This document shows positions 48,295 to 60,234 of a stretch of 64,000 nt of DNA, piece by piece (positions within the stretch are counted from its first letter, which is position 1; the number at the start of each line of letters is the position of its first letter). The notes below the pieces were generated by a model, which worked only from the letters and a program-made list of their open reading frames with translations, did not search any database and was not told the origin of the DNA. The position numbers were made by a program, and so were the translations under genes. This stretch comes from Sipunculus nudus (lineage: Eukaryota; Annelida; Sipuncula; Golfingiida; Sipunculidae). Where the stretch lies: the NCBI GenBank assembly GCA_026874595.1, contig CM049309.1, positions 20,033,576 through 20,097,575 on the forward strand, given 5' to 3'.

Positions 48295-50214
48295 CACCTA
48301 CTATCAGACAAAACACAAATACTTTGTTCGGTAAGAAAATGAGAGTTGATCAATGGAGGCACATATAACCCCCCCCCCCCCCCGGGATTTAGGAAAGGGG
48401 GGGGGGGGGGGGTTCCAACTTCTGTCCCCTGCTTCCGCCTCCCGGAAATAAGGATCCCCTTGGTCCCTTCGGACAAAATCTCCTCTTGACGGAGACCAAA
48501 GACCCACAGGTTGAATATGATATAGTTCTATTTGGTCCCACAACACCCACCCGTATACGTATTATATAAGGTACTATATAAGTTAGGTGTTTTTGCTTAA
48601 ATTTTAAAACTTTACCCATTACAATCCTTTACCAACGTTCAAGTTGGTGCTTTGTTTAATGAGTGTAGTAAAATTGTTGCAAGTGCGGCTCTGGGATTTA
48701 GGAAAGGAGGGGTCCAACCGAGGAAGACTAATGACGAAAACTAAAAAAAAAAGGTCCAAGGTTAATATAAGAGGGGGGCGGGGCAGGCCACAAACATTGT
48801 TTTGAAACCCTAAAAAAAATGTTGTGGCTGATGAAAAGTTGGGGACCCCCCCCCCCCCCCCCCTCCTGCTCCTCCTTCTGCTGTTTCCGCTTCTGAGCTG
48901 TTTGGCGTCCGGGTGCTGTCTGGGTTCACTGAGTGGGAATTGCTGGGCTCAGCTTGTCGGTCAAATACCATTTATGGGATAGGCTGAAGGGCTGCCAGGA
49001 GACCGGTATTTGTGCACCTTCTGTGCTCACTGCAAGGCCATTTAAAGCCAAACAACTTAATTACATGTAATTATCATCGACTATAAGAGTTGTATATGCT
49101 ATAAGATTTTTCTCTAGACAGCGGTTTTTTCCGTGGCGAATCCGCCCCGTCACCCCTGTCTACATTAATGGACTAGCCTATCTGGTCAGCAACGTAGGAT
49201 AATTTTCTTCAATTAAAGATTGTTCATCCTCTACCGGAGGTAACTAAAATTTTAACATTTTTATTTTGTTATTTAGGAACCATATTATGGATTCAGCAAA
49301 AGCTAAATTGTTTTGTATACCTGTTGAAAGCGGGTCTATATGTCGTCGCATGATTGACAGAAAAGTAACATGTTTACCGCGGATTGTTATAAAGAAAGTT
49401 TCATGTGTAAATCCATTTAAAATTGACCGGATTACCTGTCGCGGCAGGATATCAGGACTATAGAAGGGTTACGCATTTTAATGTAAGACGCAGTTACTTC
49501 AGAGATGTTCGAGTAAGCAGACAGTCACACACTGTTGTTCGGCAATATTTCGTCAAATTAGATGTCGGGAAACAAACTAAAGGCCGGAGGGGGTAAGAAT
49601 GATTCATTTAGCTTGTGACTTTTGAGACGGAGTCACCAATGCTTCCAAACGATCATGTTATTAAGTTACAGATTCTTTTCAAGATCTCTTTGCTAAACGT
49701 ACGATGAATATTTAAAGGGCCAGTTTAATTCTAGCCCTAGATCCTTCCAGACATTAGGCCTACACCTAAATTTCTGGAAATGCAGTTTCATAAAGCTTAT
49801 AATATTGACATTGCACGTAGTTGTATTGGTAAAGCCTTCTCACTCCAGTGTGAAAATAAAAAAATATCAATTCCAGCTTTTAAACTGACACATCATTAAG
49901 ACATTATGCATTTAATAATATTAATAATATATGAACCAAAGTATGGATAAAAGTAGCCAGCGATGCAAAATGTTTCGGATTTCTGTCACATTGCGTCAGA
50001 CAAAAAAAAGCAATTGAGGAGTCCATTTTCATGGACTAGGATTAAAGTGCAATTTAGAATTGTTAAAACTGAATAGTGCAATTTACTTAAGATATATTTA
50101 TATATATATATATATTATATTTATATATATATAATTTTACTGCAAATGTATAACAAATTTGAAAAAATAATTGATGCAAGAAAAAAGAAAATTATGGAAT
50201 TCATTATTTTTCAT
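44305..50214. other. Long non-coding stretch dominated by homopolymer and TA tracts
   Basis: C or G runs lie at 44619-44634, 46000-46010, 46162-46202, 48369-48383, 48397-48412 and 48846-48863. TA tracts lie at 48240-48291 and 50095-50130. The motif GGATTTAGGAAAGG-GGGG-TCCAAC occurs at 48384-48420 and 48690-48720. The frame at 47421-47768 (115 aa) has no recognisable domain. I see no gene. Confidence 0.45.
46162..46202 (+). repeat. Poly-G run of 41 bases
   Basis: This is the longest of about ten G/C homopolymers in the window. It follows AGTGGTGGATTCAG, a context that resembles other G runs here. The exact length is probably uncertain in the assembly. Confidence 0.9.
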
Positions 50215-50849
50215 CCCCAGTAGAAAGGAAATAAAGTGATTGGATTTGTTTGTCCATCTCTCTGCCTACTTTTAAAGAACCTGTGACCTTGTGTGATGGC
50301 ATGGCGTCGTCCCTCATCCGTACATTAACCCATACCATCTAAAAGCCAGCAGGAGCTAGCATCACCAAATTTTATGCAAAAAAATCAGTCACCTAAAAAT
50401 TATCAAATTTTTTTAATTATTTACTGTCTGCATATACTTTAATTTTATAGGGAAAAAGATAAAAACCCTTAAAAATCATCTCTGATGAAGCTGTCCAGCC
50501 AGATTGTTCAAAATTCACAGAAATGATCTCTTTCAAGTTTGGTCGAATGGTTTCAGTTCACTGAATTTTGGCTGAGTTTCAGGAGGCTGAACTTATCCAT
50601 TTGGCAAAAAAAAAAGCATTCTAAAATTACAATGTCAGAAACCGCTGGAGCTGTTATCACCACATTTTAATTTTTATGCAAACATTGGTCACATGACTCA
50701 TATTTGACATAACAGTTTAAGTGGCGCCACCTTCATCAACCTGTTTTTATATGGGCAAAAATCTCATAATTTCAGCCTCTATCAGGTTAAAAATGTCATG
50801 ATAAAACTGTTAAGCTGAATGTTTCAATTGTAGCTGCAAGTTTTTCAGA
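50215..50849 (+). mobile_element. AGCTCAGC-family fragment
   Basis: TGTGATGGCATGGCGTC, then TACATTAACCCATACCATCT and CAGGAGCTAGCATCACCAAA, match the same landmarks at 60398-60500, 61940-62045 and 63840-63930. It abuts the next element at 50850. Confidence 0.55.
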
Positions 50850-51891
50850 AACTATGTTTTTGACTGGGTTCTGCTGCTGCTGTCTCCGCTGCCACCACCT
50901 CATTTGTTTCCAGAGTAGAACTCGGAGACCCTTGGACCGATCTTTTCAAAACCTGGCACATCTGTTCACTTACCTATGCAGTTGTGCTTACTCAAGACTG
51001 ATGGTGCCATCTGCAATCATTTTTTGCGTGGTGTCAATCATTATGTTTGCTTGGGAGAAAATGGCTCATATCTTAGTAGTTCAGTGAATTGGTCAGACAT
51101 TTTGCATGTCCATCGATCTTGGAAAGTTTTCTCATAGACCAGATAGGTGGCACCACCTGCCATCTCATTTTCAAAGAATTAATGCCCTTTTATCAGGAGT
51201 GGTTTGTTGTATTGGGCTGAAATTAAGCATGTCCATAGGTCTTGGATACAGCCATCTGGTACTTAAGAATGGTAGAACCATCTGCAAACGTTCTTGATTC
51301 CCATTCATCTGCGAGTTGTTTTTAGGTGAAAATTGCTCATATCTCAGGAGTGATTAAATATGTTGGTCTGAAATGTGGTATGTTCATCCATCATGGAGAG
51401 TTGTCTCATCAACAAGACAGATGGCACCACCTACCTTTCCGTTTTCATAGAATACATTGATGCACATTCCTCAGCAGTGGTTTGCCATATTGCCCTAAAA
51501 TTAAGCATGTCCATAGATCTTGGATACCTCAGTTTTGTATGCAAGACTGGTGGCACCATCTACAATTGTTTTTCGCGTGGTGTCCATCTGTTTGCTTTGA
51601 GGAAAAATTGCTCATATCTCGAGAGTGAATGGATGTAGGCTGGAATTTTTCACCTCGTGCTGTTCCAGTTTTATAGGATACATGATGCACTTTTTCTCAG
51701 TAGTGGATTGGTGTATCCATCTGTACATCTGCTTTTGGTGACAAGTGTGCACACATATATGAGAAGTAAAATTGGCATCACTGATGCCACAAATTTGGTG
51801 TCTTGTCATGACAGGAACATCCAGTGCCTTTACCCATGCCTCTGTGATTTGGCGGATACATGTAGCCGCTTGTTGACTATCCATATTCTAG
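50850..51891 (+). mobile_element. GTATCCGCC-family Helentron-like element, diverged copy A3
   Basis: The interior opens ACTATGTTTTTGACTGGGTT, as in copies A1 and A2. Units with TCATATCTCAGGAGTG and AGATGGCACCACCTAC recur about every 220-290 bp. The 3' end keeps TTTGGCGGATACATGTAGCC and ATATTCTAG (51888-51891). The 5' hairpin is lost and the 3' hairpin is degenerate, so this copy is older than A1. Confidence 0.6.
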
Positions 51892-51895
51892 TTTT

Positions 51896-52300
51896 TAGCT
51901 CGGCTGACAACGAGTCATCTGAGCTATAGTTGTGGTCCTTTGTCCGTCTGCTGTCCCTCCATGTGTCCATCCTTTAAACTGGCATGTTTTGAAACCTTTG
52001 GACCTACAATTCTGAAATTTGGCATACAGTTAGATGTCCCCAAAATCTAGGACTTTATTCCTTCGGAATGTTAAGGAAAAACCTCTGTTTTCCATTAAAA
52101 ACCCCATTGTTATACCAAGATTGCCTTATATTAAAACCACTGATCTGTTTTTAATAATATTTAGTATGCATATTCTTCCATACATTTTATATGTACATAC
52201 CAAAAATTAGGTCGGTATTGCTTATTTTGGTGAAGTTATGGGCCCTAACATAATGCACTTTTAAAAAATCAGGAAATATATTTACTCACTTAACATGAGA
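51896..52300 (+). mobile_element. AGCTCAGC-family 5' end
   Basis: AGCTCGGCTGAC pairs with GTCATCTGAGCT to form the family's 5' hairpin, followed by TTTGTCCGTCTGCTGTCC. The sequence then fades into unassigned DNA. It begins directly after the CTAG end of copy A3. Confidence 0.5.
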
Positions 52301-52478
52301 ATTTGCTGAAGGTGGATACTTTTTTCAGGGATATAACTTTATTTAATCAAGATTCAAAATTAGATCTAAATTTTTCATATTTTATAAGTTATTCGCATAA
52401 ATATAAAAATCAGAACCTTAAATTTTCCGAACTTCTGCCATGGCACGTTTTTTCCTTGTTAGCACTGTTGATTTTTAT

Positions 52479-53386
52479 GCCCCCGCCACAAAGTGGCCGG
52501 GGCATATAGTTTTACCCATGTCCGTCATTCTGTCCTTCCGTCATTCCGAAATCAAACAGTTGTACAGATTTTTTTTCGCAATGTCTGCAGATATTGGCCT
52601 GATTTTTGGTGTGTGGGCAGATATAGACCAGTTACAGATCGAGTTCGCGTTTCGTCCCGGTTGACCTACTTTTGACCGTTTTACGGCTCCTGAACATAGA
52701 AAATTTCATGTAAAATATATATTTACATGACAAATACACTTGTACAGACTTTTCTTCACAATACCTGCAGATATTGGCCTGATTTTTGGTGTGTGAGCAG
52801 ATATAGACCAGTTACAGATCGAGTTCGCGTTTCGTCCTGATTGACCTACTTTTGACCGGTTGATGGTGCTCTAACATAGAAAATTTCATAAAAAGGTGCA
52901 CATGTATGGACTTTTTTTCGCAGTGCCTGCAGATACAGGCCTGATTTTTGGTGTGTAGACAGATAATGACCAGTTACAGATCAAGTTCTTGTTTTGTCTC
53001 AGTTGACCATTTGACTGCTCCTGAACATAGAAAGTTTCATGAAAAATAGAAATTTTCATAACAAATGCATATGTACTGACTTTTTTTCCTCAATGCCTGC
53101 AGATACCACCCTGATTTTTTATGTGTGAGCAGATAATGACAGTTGCAGATCGAGTTTGCGTTTCATCCCGGTTGACCTACTTTTCATTGTCTTACGGCTC
53201 CTAAACATAGAAAATTTCATGAAAGACAGATATTTTTATGGAAAATGCACATGTATGGACTTTTTTTCACAGTGCCTGCAGATACTGGCCTCATTTTTGG
53301 TGTGTTGCTTGATAATGACCCGTAACAGAACCTGTGTTTCTAATTTGCCCCAGGCGGGGGCATTCGTGTCGTTCCGACACATCTAG
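52479..53386 (+). mobile_element. Complete Helentron-like element, GCCCCCGCC family
   Basis: The 5' end GCCCCCGCCAC folds with GTGGCCGGGGC (52479-52503). The inverted partner GGCGGGGGC lies at 53353-53361. It is followed by a perfect 6-bp hairpin GTGTCG/CGACAC (53366-53380), AT and terminal CTAG (53383-53386). The core has five tandem units of 162-180 bp, marked by CTGCAGATA at 52585, 52765, 52927, 53097 and 53276. No protein is encoded. The design equals that of copy A1 with unrelated sequence. Confidence 0.75.
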
Positions 53387-53546
53387 TTATTTCATATATC
53401 TAAACAAGAAAAAGCATTTAAAAAAATTTTGCTCATATTGCCATCTATAAAAAGATTGGTTACCAGATTATAGCATTTATTTATTTTAATAATAACAACA
53501 GGTTTTATATATTATTATTGGCACCATTACATGTTCCCTAAAACTT

Positions 53547-53581
<35 letters not shown>

Positions 53582-53901
53582 TGAAGCCACCCAAAATAAA
53601 CCTTTTCATGTAAACTAAACAAACAGTATTACTTTAATAGCTAAAACAGTGTCTTAATGGTATACTTCTGCAAAATAAGTGTTAATTTCTGCTTTATTCT
53701 TTCTTTTTCTCATATCTGCTGCAATTTCTTTAATATAATAACATCTAAGAAAAGAAATCTACAAAAAGAATACTAAAAAAAAACACAGGCATAAGGCTTT
53801 CATTTATTCAATGGTGATTACAGAAACAGTGGGCCTATACAAGTATTATTGGCATAATATAATAAACAATCCCATCATTGTAAAATCTGTCTGTCTGTAT
53901 G

Positions 53902-53991
<90 letters not shown>

Positions 53992-54263
53992 CAATATAAA
54001 TATGTTACCTTGCATCAACAGAGGACTGTTTGATATATATTACATTAATATATATACAGGCTAAAACTTTACACCTTTTGATAAGGAAAAAAATTACATG
54101 GGTTACACAAAGTTGAATGGGTTACGCAACTTCCAGTTTATGCAAGTTAAAATTTGTCCAGGCCTGTACGTGTAGTGATCTTTCCATATATTTATATATA
54201 TCCTGTCAATTACAGCAATACATTATAAAGGAAGCATAATTAAATAGGAAGGATACTTAAAAT
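53387..54263. other. Non-coding stretch with TA and CT microsatellites
   Basis: A TA tract lies at 53551-53578, a CT tract at 53904-53943 and a TA tract at 53949-53988. No gene is recognised. Confidence 0.5.
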
Positions 54264-54271
54264 CTGTCTAG

Positions 54272-55124
54272 TAGTGGTGGGAGTCGTTTCCTAATTCATA
54301 ATCGATCATCGGTTTTAGCAAACCAATTGATGATCGTTTATTAATCGGTTCAGACAAATATTTGCAATTATCAAAGAAATATGCAATTATCTGTGAAACT
54401 GTACCTGCGTTTCCCCGGCAGGTATTCTCCTTTTGCGAACGAGTGTAACGATCCTTCCACATATATTATTATTATATTATATATAATTTATTGATCGGCA
54501 ACGTCGAGTAATATCTTTCATCATTGGAATTAAGAGCATCTAAGAAGGCAGATTTTACGGGCACAGGTGTGCTTGGGGCAGATCATACAAAAAAAATTGC
54601 CGACTAGTCAAAAAAAAATTCCAGCCGAAATCCAAATACTTGACTGGGTTAGCCCCAACAAAGAAAATTTTTAAGGACGGTCTAAACAGCGGCACCTGTT
54701 ATCGGTTGAATAGATTATTTCTAAGAGAATCCCGCAAAATTAACATAGACCTGGAGAATTTATGGAGTATTTTAACGCCATCCCGCCCATATTTTGCAAT
54801 GTACATCTCGTTAGAAAACTCTCCGCTAATTCTGCAGCTCCCTGTGAGTTCACAGATAATAAGTTGAAGAAGTCCTCCATTCTCGAATCTACCGTGTCAT
54901 ACTCAGTTACACACGGAAGTTAATTGGGAACACAGACTCATTATATAAAGCGCGGAATGTGATAAAAAAAAGGAAGAATAATTTTTGCCTAAAACATAAA
55001 GGCACTCTTGATAGAAAACAATCATTATTATGATGTAATCGATTTATGCCTTTGGTAATCGAGCGCTTGAAAGTGGCAGCAAACCGACTGACTTTCAATA
55101 AACTCGATGATCTGCCCAACACTA
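54272..55124. mobile_element. Non-autonomous hAT element with perfect 8-bp target duplication
   Basis: The left end is TAGTGGTGGGAG. The right end, reverse complemented, is TAGTGTTGGGCAG, the classic hAT terminus. CTGTCTAG flanks both sides (54264-54271 and 55125-55132). The 853-bp interior has no transposase, and its short frames show no BED finger or dimerisation domain. It would depend on a transposase supplied elsewhere. Confidence 0.85.
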
Positions 55125-55149
55125 CTGTCTAGTATAACACTATAAACAC

Positions 55150-57250
55150 TTTAAGAAACCATTTTGATGATTTGGGCCCTTATATATGGCTGAAACAATT
55201 TAACAGTCAAGAAATCTTGCAACCTATATTTGAGAATGACCCATTCTTTCAGGTATGCTCCTGCATGGTCTGGTTGGACCTGCACCTAGTCTGTGTGCAC
55301 AGCCTGAAGAAGGGTTCCACCTGCTACAGACAAATGTATGAAAACAGAACTTGCTGGAGATACAACTGAGCCACCTCCCAAATAGGGGGGTAATTTTATT
55401 GCCTGCACAATGCATGAAGAGAAAAAATTAAATCATTTATAATAATCCAATTTTTACAGTAGTGTCTGACATGCTTTCCTTCATTTCAGCTTTTGGAGCT
55501 GGATCATTTTATGAAAGGGTTCGAAAACCACCTAAAGAGTTTCCAAGGATCGGAGCAGCTGAGGCCAGAGAACAAGGTCTCACAATATGCTGTCAGCTCT
55601 GCTCGAGGACAATGAGGTATTCACATACTGCCATATTATGCGCCTCATTTCAGTAGGAGATGCAGAGGGACTCATCTCCAAGTGGCACATGATATACATC
55701 TGAGGAACAATAGTACATTACTTGACATCCCTTAAGAAGTTTTTGGCTGGTTGATGAAAACTCTGAATGTTCTGATGGGTCAGGTTATAGTAGAGAAGAG
55801 GAACTCCTTGAAGTGGTACATAAAAGACTGCACCACAGCTATGGCCAAAAAGAAGACCATGGAGGACTTCGGCAGATGGATGTCAGAAATGGGTTTGTAT
55901 TTTTTTTTACTTGCCAGTCTCTGATCCATATTTAATGTCAGTGAAGTTTGGTTTCTGTAATTACAGGAGCTTAAATCCCTATAGACATGGTGGCAATTAA
56001 GTATCTCGTGTCACAGGTGGTGCTGATGAATGGATTGGTGGAGATAACAGATGCAGCCATTTCAAAGGCCAGGAATCACCTGCTTATCTGCACTATCATT
56101 TTAAAGACAAAAGAGTTGGAGGCATCTGCAGTTTAGAATAAACTAAATGCCAACACACAAAACACAACCAAGACAACCATGTTGTATTAATGTGTGTTAC
56201 TCTCACCTTTTGACTCATCATGTTACCAGAAACTCAAAAAAGCTGTTTTTGTACAATAGCTTTTTGCTTTTTGCAGGTATTAGCACACAAGGTCAGGGCA
56301 AGCACAACATGCTGGGAAAATTTTTATGGACCCTTGTGGGAACTCCTGGAGAACTACGTGAAGAAGATGCGCCCTGCTCCTCCAGAACTGGTGTCAAGAT
56401 ACAGACTTCATTAAACAAAAGCCTCAAGTCAGCATGGATGTAATTAGGTAAAGTTGAGGGTCTCGAGGCACCCAGGGTGACAACATCTTTATTCAGAAAA
56501 ACAGCAGCCACACCAGTAAGATGCTTTTTCACTCCTATTTTATGAAATTAAAGAAAGGACAAGATTATTGACGTTTTATAGATTATACGGTATGGTTCCA
56601 CAGTGGATCAGAGAACAACCTTGGGAACCCATATGGCCCATTCACTAAAACAGCGGACACGCGTTAGAAGTTATCCAGGAAGTTGAAGTTATCATGTCAG
56701 CTACCTGAAACCTTTGGCAGTTCTAGGGATGCAGGACGCTGATGCTGCAGATGAGTCTGAAGTGGATGTTGGTTCAGAGGAAGAGAGCATAACAACAGAA
56801 CTGTATATCTTCCAGCAGACACTCCCAGGGACAGTGATAGAGAGGGAGCAAAGTCTACAGCAGAGGAAACATGAAGGTGTGAGACAGAGACTCCCACAGT
56901 CAGAACAGAAAGTACTTCCAGGACTGCTGAGGTAACAGATGCTACACCTTAGGCTGCAGGGAGTAAGACCATTAGATGGTGGGCTCTTGTATGGGGGCTT
57001 GAGGATGTTAAGCTTCTGGCAGATGAATGTAAAACATACATATCAAATAGTATAGGCCTTGATGCCTTAACCACCAAGAAGGAAGTGGCTGAAGTTCTGC
57101 AAGCAGCTGGTTAAAGATACAAGTCATGGTTGCACAAGTTCACACCCATCCAGTTAGCAAGCTAAGTCAGACATTTGATTGTCAAGTGGAAAGGAGTATG
57201 CCTGCAGCAAACAGATGTCAGGTTGATATTTAATAACCAGTACTGAGAAA
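55150..57250 (+). pseudogene. Decayed tyrosine-recombinase-like (Crypton-type) gene
   Basis: Conceptual translation in changing frames gives a broken series resembling lophotrochozoan Crypton-type recombinases. These are LELDHFMKGFENHLKSFQG (55493-55550, after an acceptor-like TTCATTTCAG), IKYLVSQVVLMNGLVEITDA (about 56000-56060), and HKVRASTTCWENFYG with LLENYVKKMRPAPPE (56285-56385, after TTTTTGCAG). Near 56965-57110 there is KTIRWWALVW with LTTKKEVAEVLQAAG. The HK box survives, but the Arg expected after NG is missing and stops interrupt every block. The splice-like acceptors suggest introns once existed. The family assignment rests on remembered motif order, not on a search. Confidence 0.45.
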
Positions 57251-58105
57251 AAAACAAAGAAAATTGCCCCGAGGAGATGAGAAACTTTCAAGAAGTGTTA
57301 CTTGTTTTGAGAAGAATATCCTGTTGAGAAGAATATCCTGTTGGAGACCTTTTAACAGGTAATCGCTTCCTCTCTGGGATTAAAGTACAGTAATTCACAT
57401 AGCATGCAAAAGGCTTATTTAAGGGGAGGAATCGTAGGTGTTTAGCGGAGGCCATGATTCCATAAGAGTGGTGTTGGTGGACCGTGACTTAGATGACACA
57501 AAAATTGATACTTGAGATACCAGCTCAAAGATGACCCATAGGAGGCAGGGTTGAGAACATAAACTGATAGACACTGTGGACAAGGAGAACAGGGTTAGTG
57601 ACTTTGAACATTTCATTATGGTATGATCCTACTGTGGACCAAAGATGACTTTGCGGCACACACCAAATGGGGCATTCCCTAAAAAAGTGTGGACACACAT
57701 AATTTTAACCAAGGGGTTCAAGATCCTATGTCCTCTATGGCATGCACAAGAAACCTATGTGTTGGGTGCATGAGACTAATAGGGCAGATCAGTCAGATGT
57801 TGATGTTGGTTGGAAGAGAGGGTAACAGAAGAACTGAATCTTTCTGCAGACTTAGTTGTCAAGTACATGTACATTCAATCACAGATCAAGAAAGACGCAG
57901 AACAGCTGGTGGAGATGCCTAAAGGATAAAGACAAAACTAATGAGGCTTTTGAAAACATTTTAGGGGATGAATCTTGGTTATTAAGTGGAGGGCCTGATT
58001 CCATAAGAGCGGTGTGAGTGGGCAACTGCTTAGATGACAAAATTGATGCTGAAGACACCAACTTTTCACCAACCAATGTGGTTATATCTGAGCTGTGATA
58101 ATCCA
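56585..58105 (+). repeat. Diverged partial tandem duplication within the pseudogene
   Basis: The part at 56585-56935 is matched in diverged form by 57612-57925: GGTATGGTTCCACAGTGGA, CCCATTCACTAAAACAG and GATGTTGGTT then GAGAG-TAACA, in order. Likewise 57420-57530 is matched by 57967-58070 (CATGATTCCATAAGAGTGGT and CTTAGATGACA). This layout suggests repeated local duplication of a decaying 3' region. Confidence 0.6.
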
Positions 58106-58913
58106 AGAGAAGGTTCTATAACTGGTTCAGATATTTTCAGGGAAAAAGTGGCTAATCGATCTGGACACAGTTCTATTTACTGGAGATTTTGAAAAAATAT
58201 TGTTTTCTACTGGAAACTGTGGTAAGTGGGTGATGGAATTCTTGCCTTTGTTATGCAATCACTCCACACTTTGGGCAGCTAAGCTTAGCCAGACTTCCCC
58301 TATGTCCCACTAGGCTCCCCCCCCCCCCCCCCCCAACAGAGCCTTGTGGGGCACACACGGGTTGACTTTTTTATGATTTTGCAGGATGGGACTGGCCAAA
58401 AAATATTTATTGGGGGCAGGGCGGGAAGGACTTAAAGCTTGAATATGCAGGCCAGGGCAGCCTACATGATTTTTAATGCAGGTTTCTGAAGGCCAAAACA
58501 TTGTTGTTATTATGGTGAGGAGCTAGATGATATAACATTTACAATGACCAGCTCTGTTCATATTCCACTTTCTTAAGAGAAAGTTTACTATTTATAAAAG
58601 TATTATACTATGAAAACTAAATTCTCTGAATTTTGAGACATTCAACTTTGCAGGTGCCATTAGACATGATATTGTACAAAAAAACTAATACCTAGTGTTC
58701 AACAGTTGTAAATATAGACTGTTTAACACTGTAGCCCAGTACTTGTGGCAGGTCTCACATATTACATGACATGGCACACACTAAAGCACCAGCATGATTA
58801 CCTGTAACCTAATAATAACCACTGCATGGCGGCATCTTGCTTTTTTCATAGGCTGGATAAAAGCTGTACATAACCCACAAAGCCTGAGGTGTTCTCCCCA
58901 TGGACCTGCTAAC
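58106..58913. other. Non-coding stretch with an 18-base C run
   Basis: The C run is at 58317-58334. No gene is recognised. Confidence 0.45.
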
Positions 58914-59810
58914 TAGGGTTGGGACGGTTACCGGTATACGGTATTATCATGATATCTGACAGCTACGGTTATCATACCGTCAACTTTCCTATTATCGCGA
59001 TACCATGATATCATTTTTTGTTCACGATTTTGGTTCACAAGCAAGCCCTTCAGGTTCAAAACAAATTTTTTTCAAAGAATCGCATTTATTTTTATAAACC
59101 ACATGTATTTGAATACACGCGTGTGGGTGGAACCGTGTGCTTACAGACTTCGGGATTAGTCGGAAATGTCCGCGTGTAGGTTGAAAAGTGTGCTTACAGA
59201 CTTCAGGATTAGTTGGAAATGTCCGAAAGTAGCAGGATGAATCAGAGAGGACAAAAGCTTGAGAATTCCAAGAGAAAATAACATTATAATTGAAGAGCTA
59301 TAAATACACATATTTATGCTTTTATTGCATGGAACGAAAATGTCAACATAAAAGTGAACTGAATCGAACATTCCATACGGGTTGCATATTTTGCCATAAA
59401 AAATTAGGATGGTACATTTAGCCATGATTGGTATGACACGCTCTCCGAAAATCCGCCGGGATTCTCCAGGTCTTTTGTAGCTATAGGAAACTGATGGAAA
59501 GATCTGACAAGCATGATTCGATGATGGGGGCAGGACTTCCCGCGCCTCAAGCTTGCACACCTGCAGGACCTTCATGCAAATTACATCACTTAATGAGTCA
59601 TTCTGTGGTACTAGCACAATAGGTATAAATGATATTAATACTTAACCCCTTGTATAAAGTCAAGACTTTAAAGGTGGTTGTTATAAATATCATTATTGAT
59701 GGCTTATTAATGCCATTATGTATAATTAAAAATATCGCGATATCACGGTATATCGCAGTAAAATTTGAATAATTATCATGATATCAAAAACCCGTATCGT
59801 CCCAACACTA
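58914..59810. mobile_element. Second non-autonomous hAT element with perfect 8-bp target duplication
   Basis: The left end is TAGGGTTGGGACGGTTACCG. The right end, reverse complemented, is TAGTGTTGGGACGATACGGG. CTGCTAAC flanks both sides (58906-58913 and 59811-59818). GATATCATGATA-type palindromes lie just inside both ends. A 58-bp tandem duplication (GTGTGCTTACAGACTTC at 59131 and 59189) lies in the interior. A 153-residue minus-strand frame (59156-59617) has no transposase motif and is probably fortuitous. Confidence 0.9.
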
Positions 59811-60234
59811 CTGCTAACGACCACTTGCTGGTTTAAAACTTTGCATGGACAAAACAGAATGCAAAAAGCGGAGTACAATAATATATTTTTATTAGATTTA
59901 CTTTACATTCATTTGAAAATGTACAATTCTAATTTTTTACAGCATTTATTTCAGTTAATAAATTAAATGTGTTTTATAATACAACAGCTCATCTCCACCT
60001 TATCTTATATTTTACAGGATTCCATATTTTCCCAGGGAATATTTAAATACATATTCCTTTAAGTAGACGTAAGACAGATAGTTTTACAGATATGTGATCA
60101 TGAATGTCCTGCATCTTCGATATAGTTCATAAAAGTGGACATGTAGTATTTGTCTTGCATTCACATATTTAGTATTTGATTATCATCAAATAGCAAGGCC
60201 ATTTCCTCTTAGCTTTTCAAATGCTAATAGGTTA
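59811..60234. other. Non-coding stretch
   Basis: Only the hAT target duplication at 59811-59818 is recognised. Confidence 0.4.

Noticed and set aside
59156-59617. 153-residue frame as the hAT transposase
   Set aside because: It lies inside the element but lacks any zinc-finger or catalytic-domain motif and is too short.
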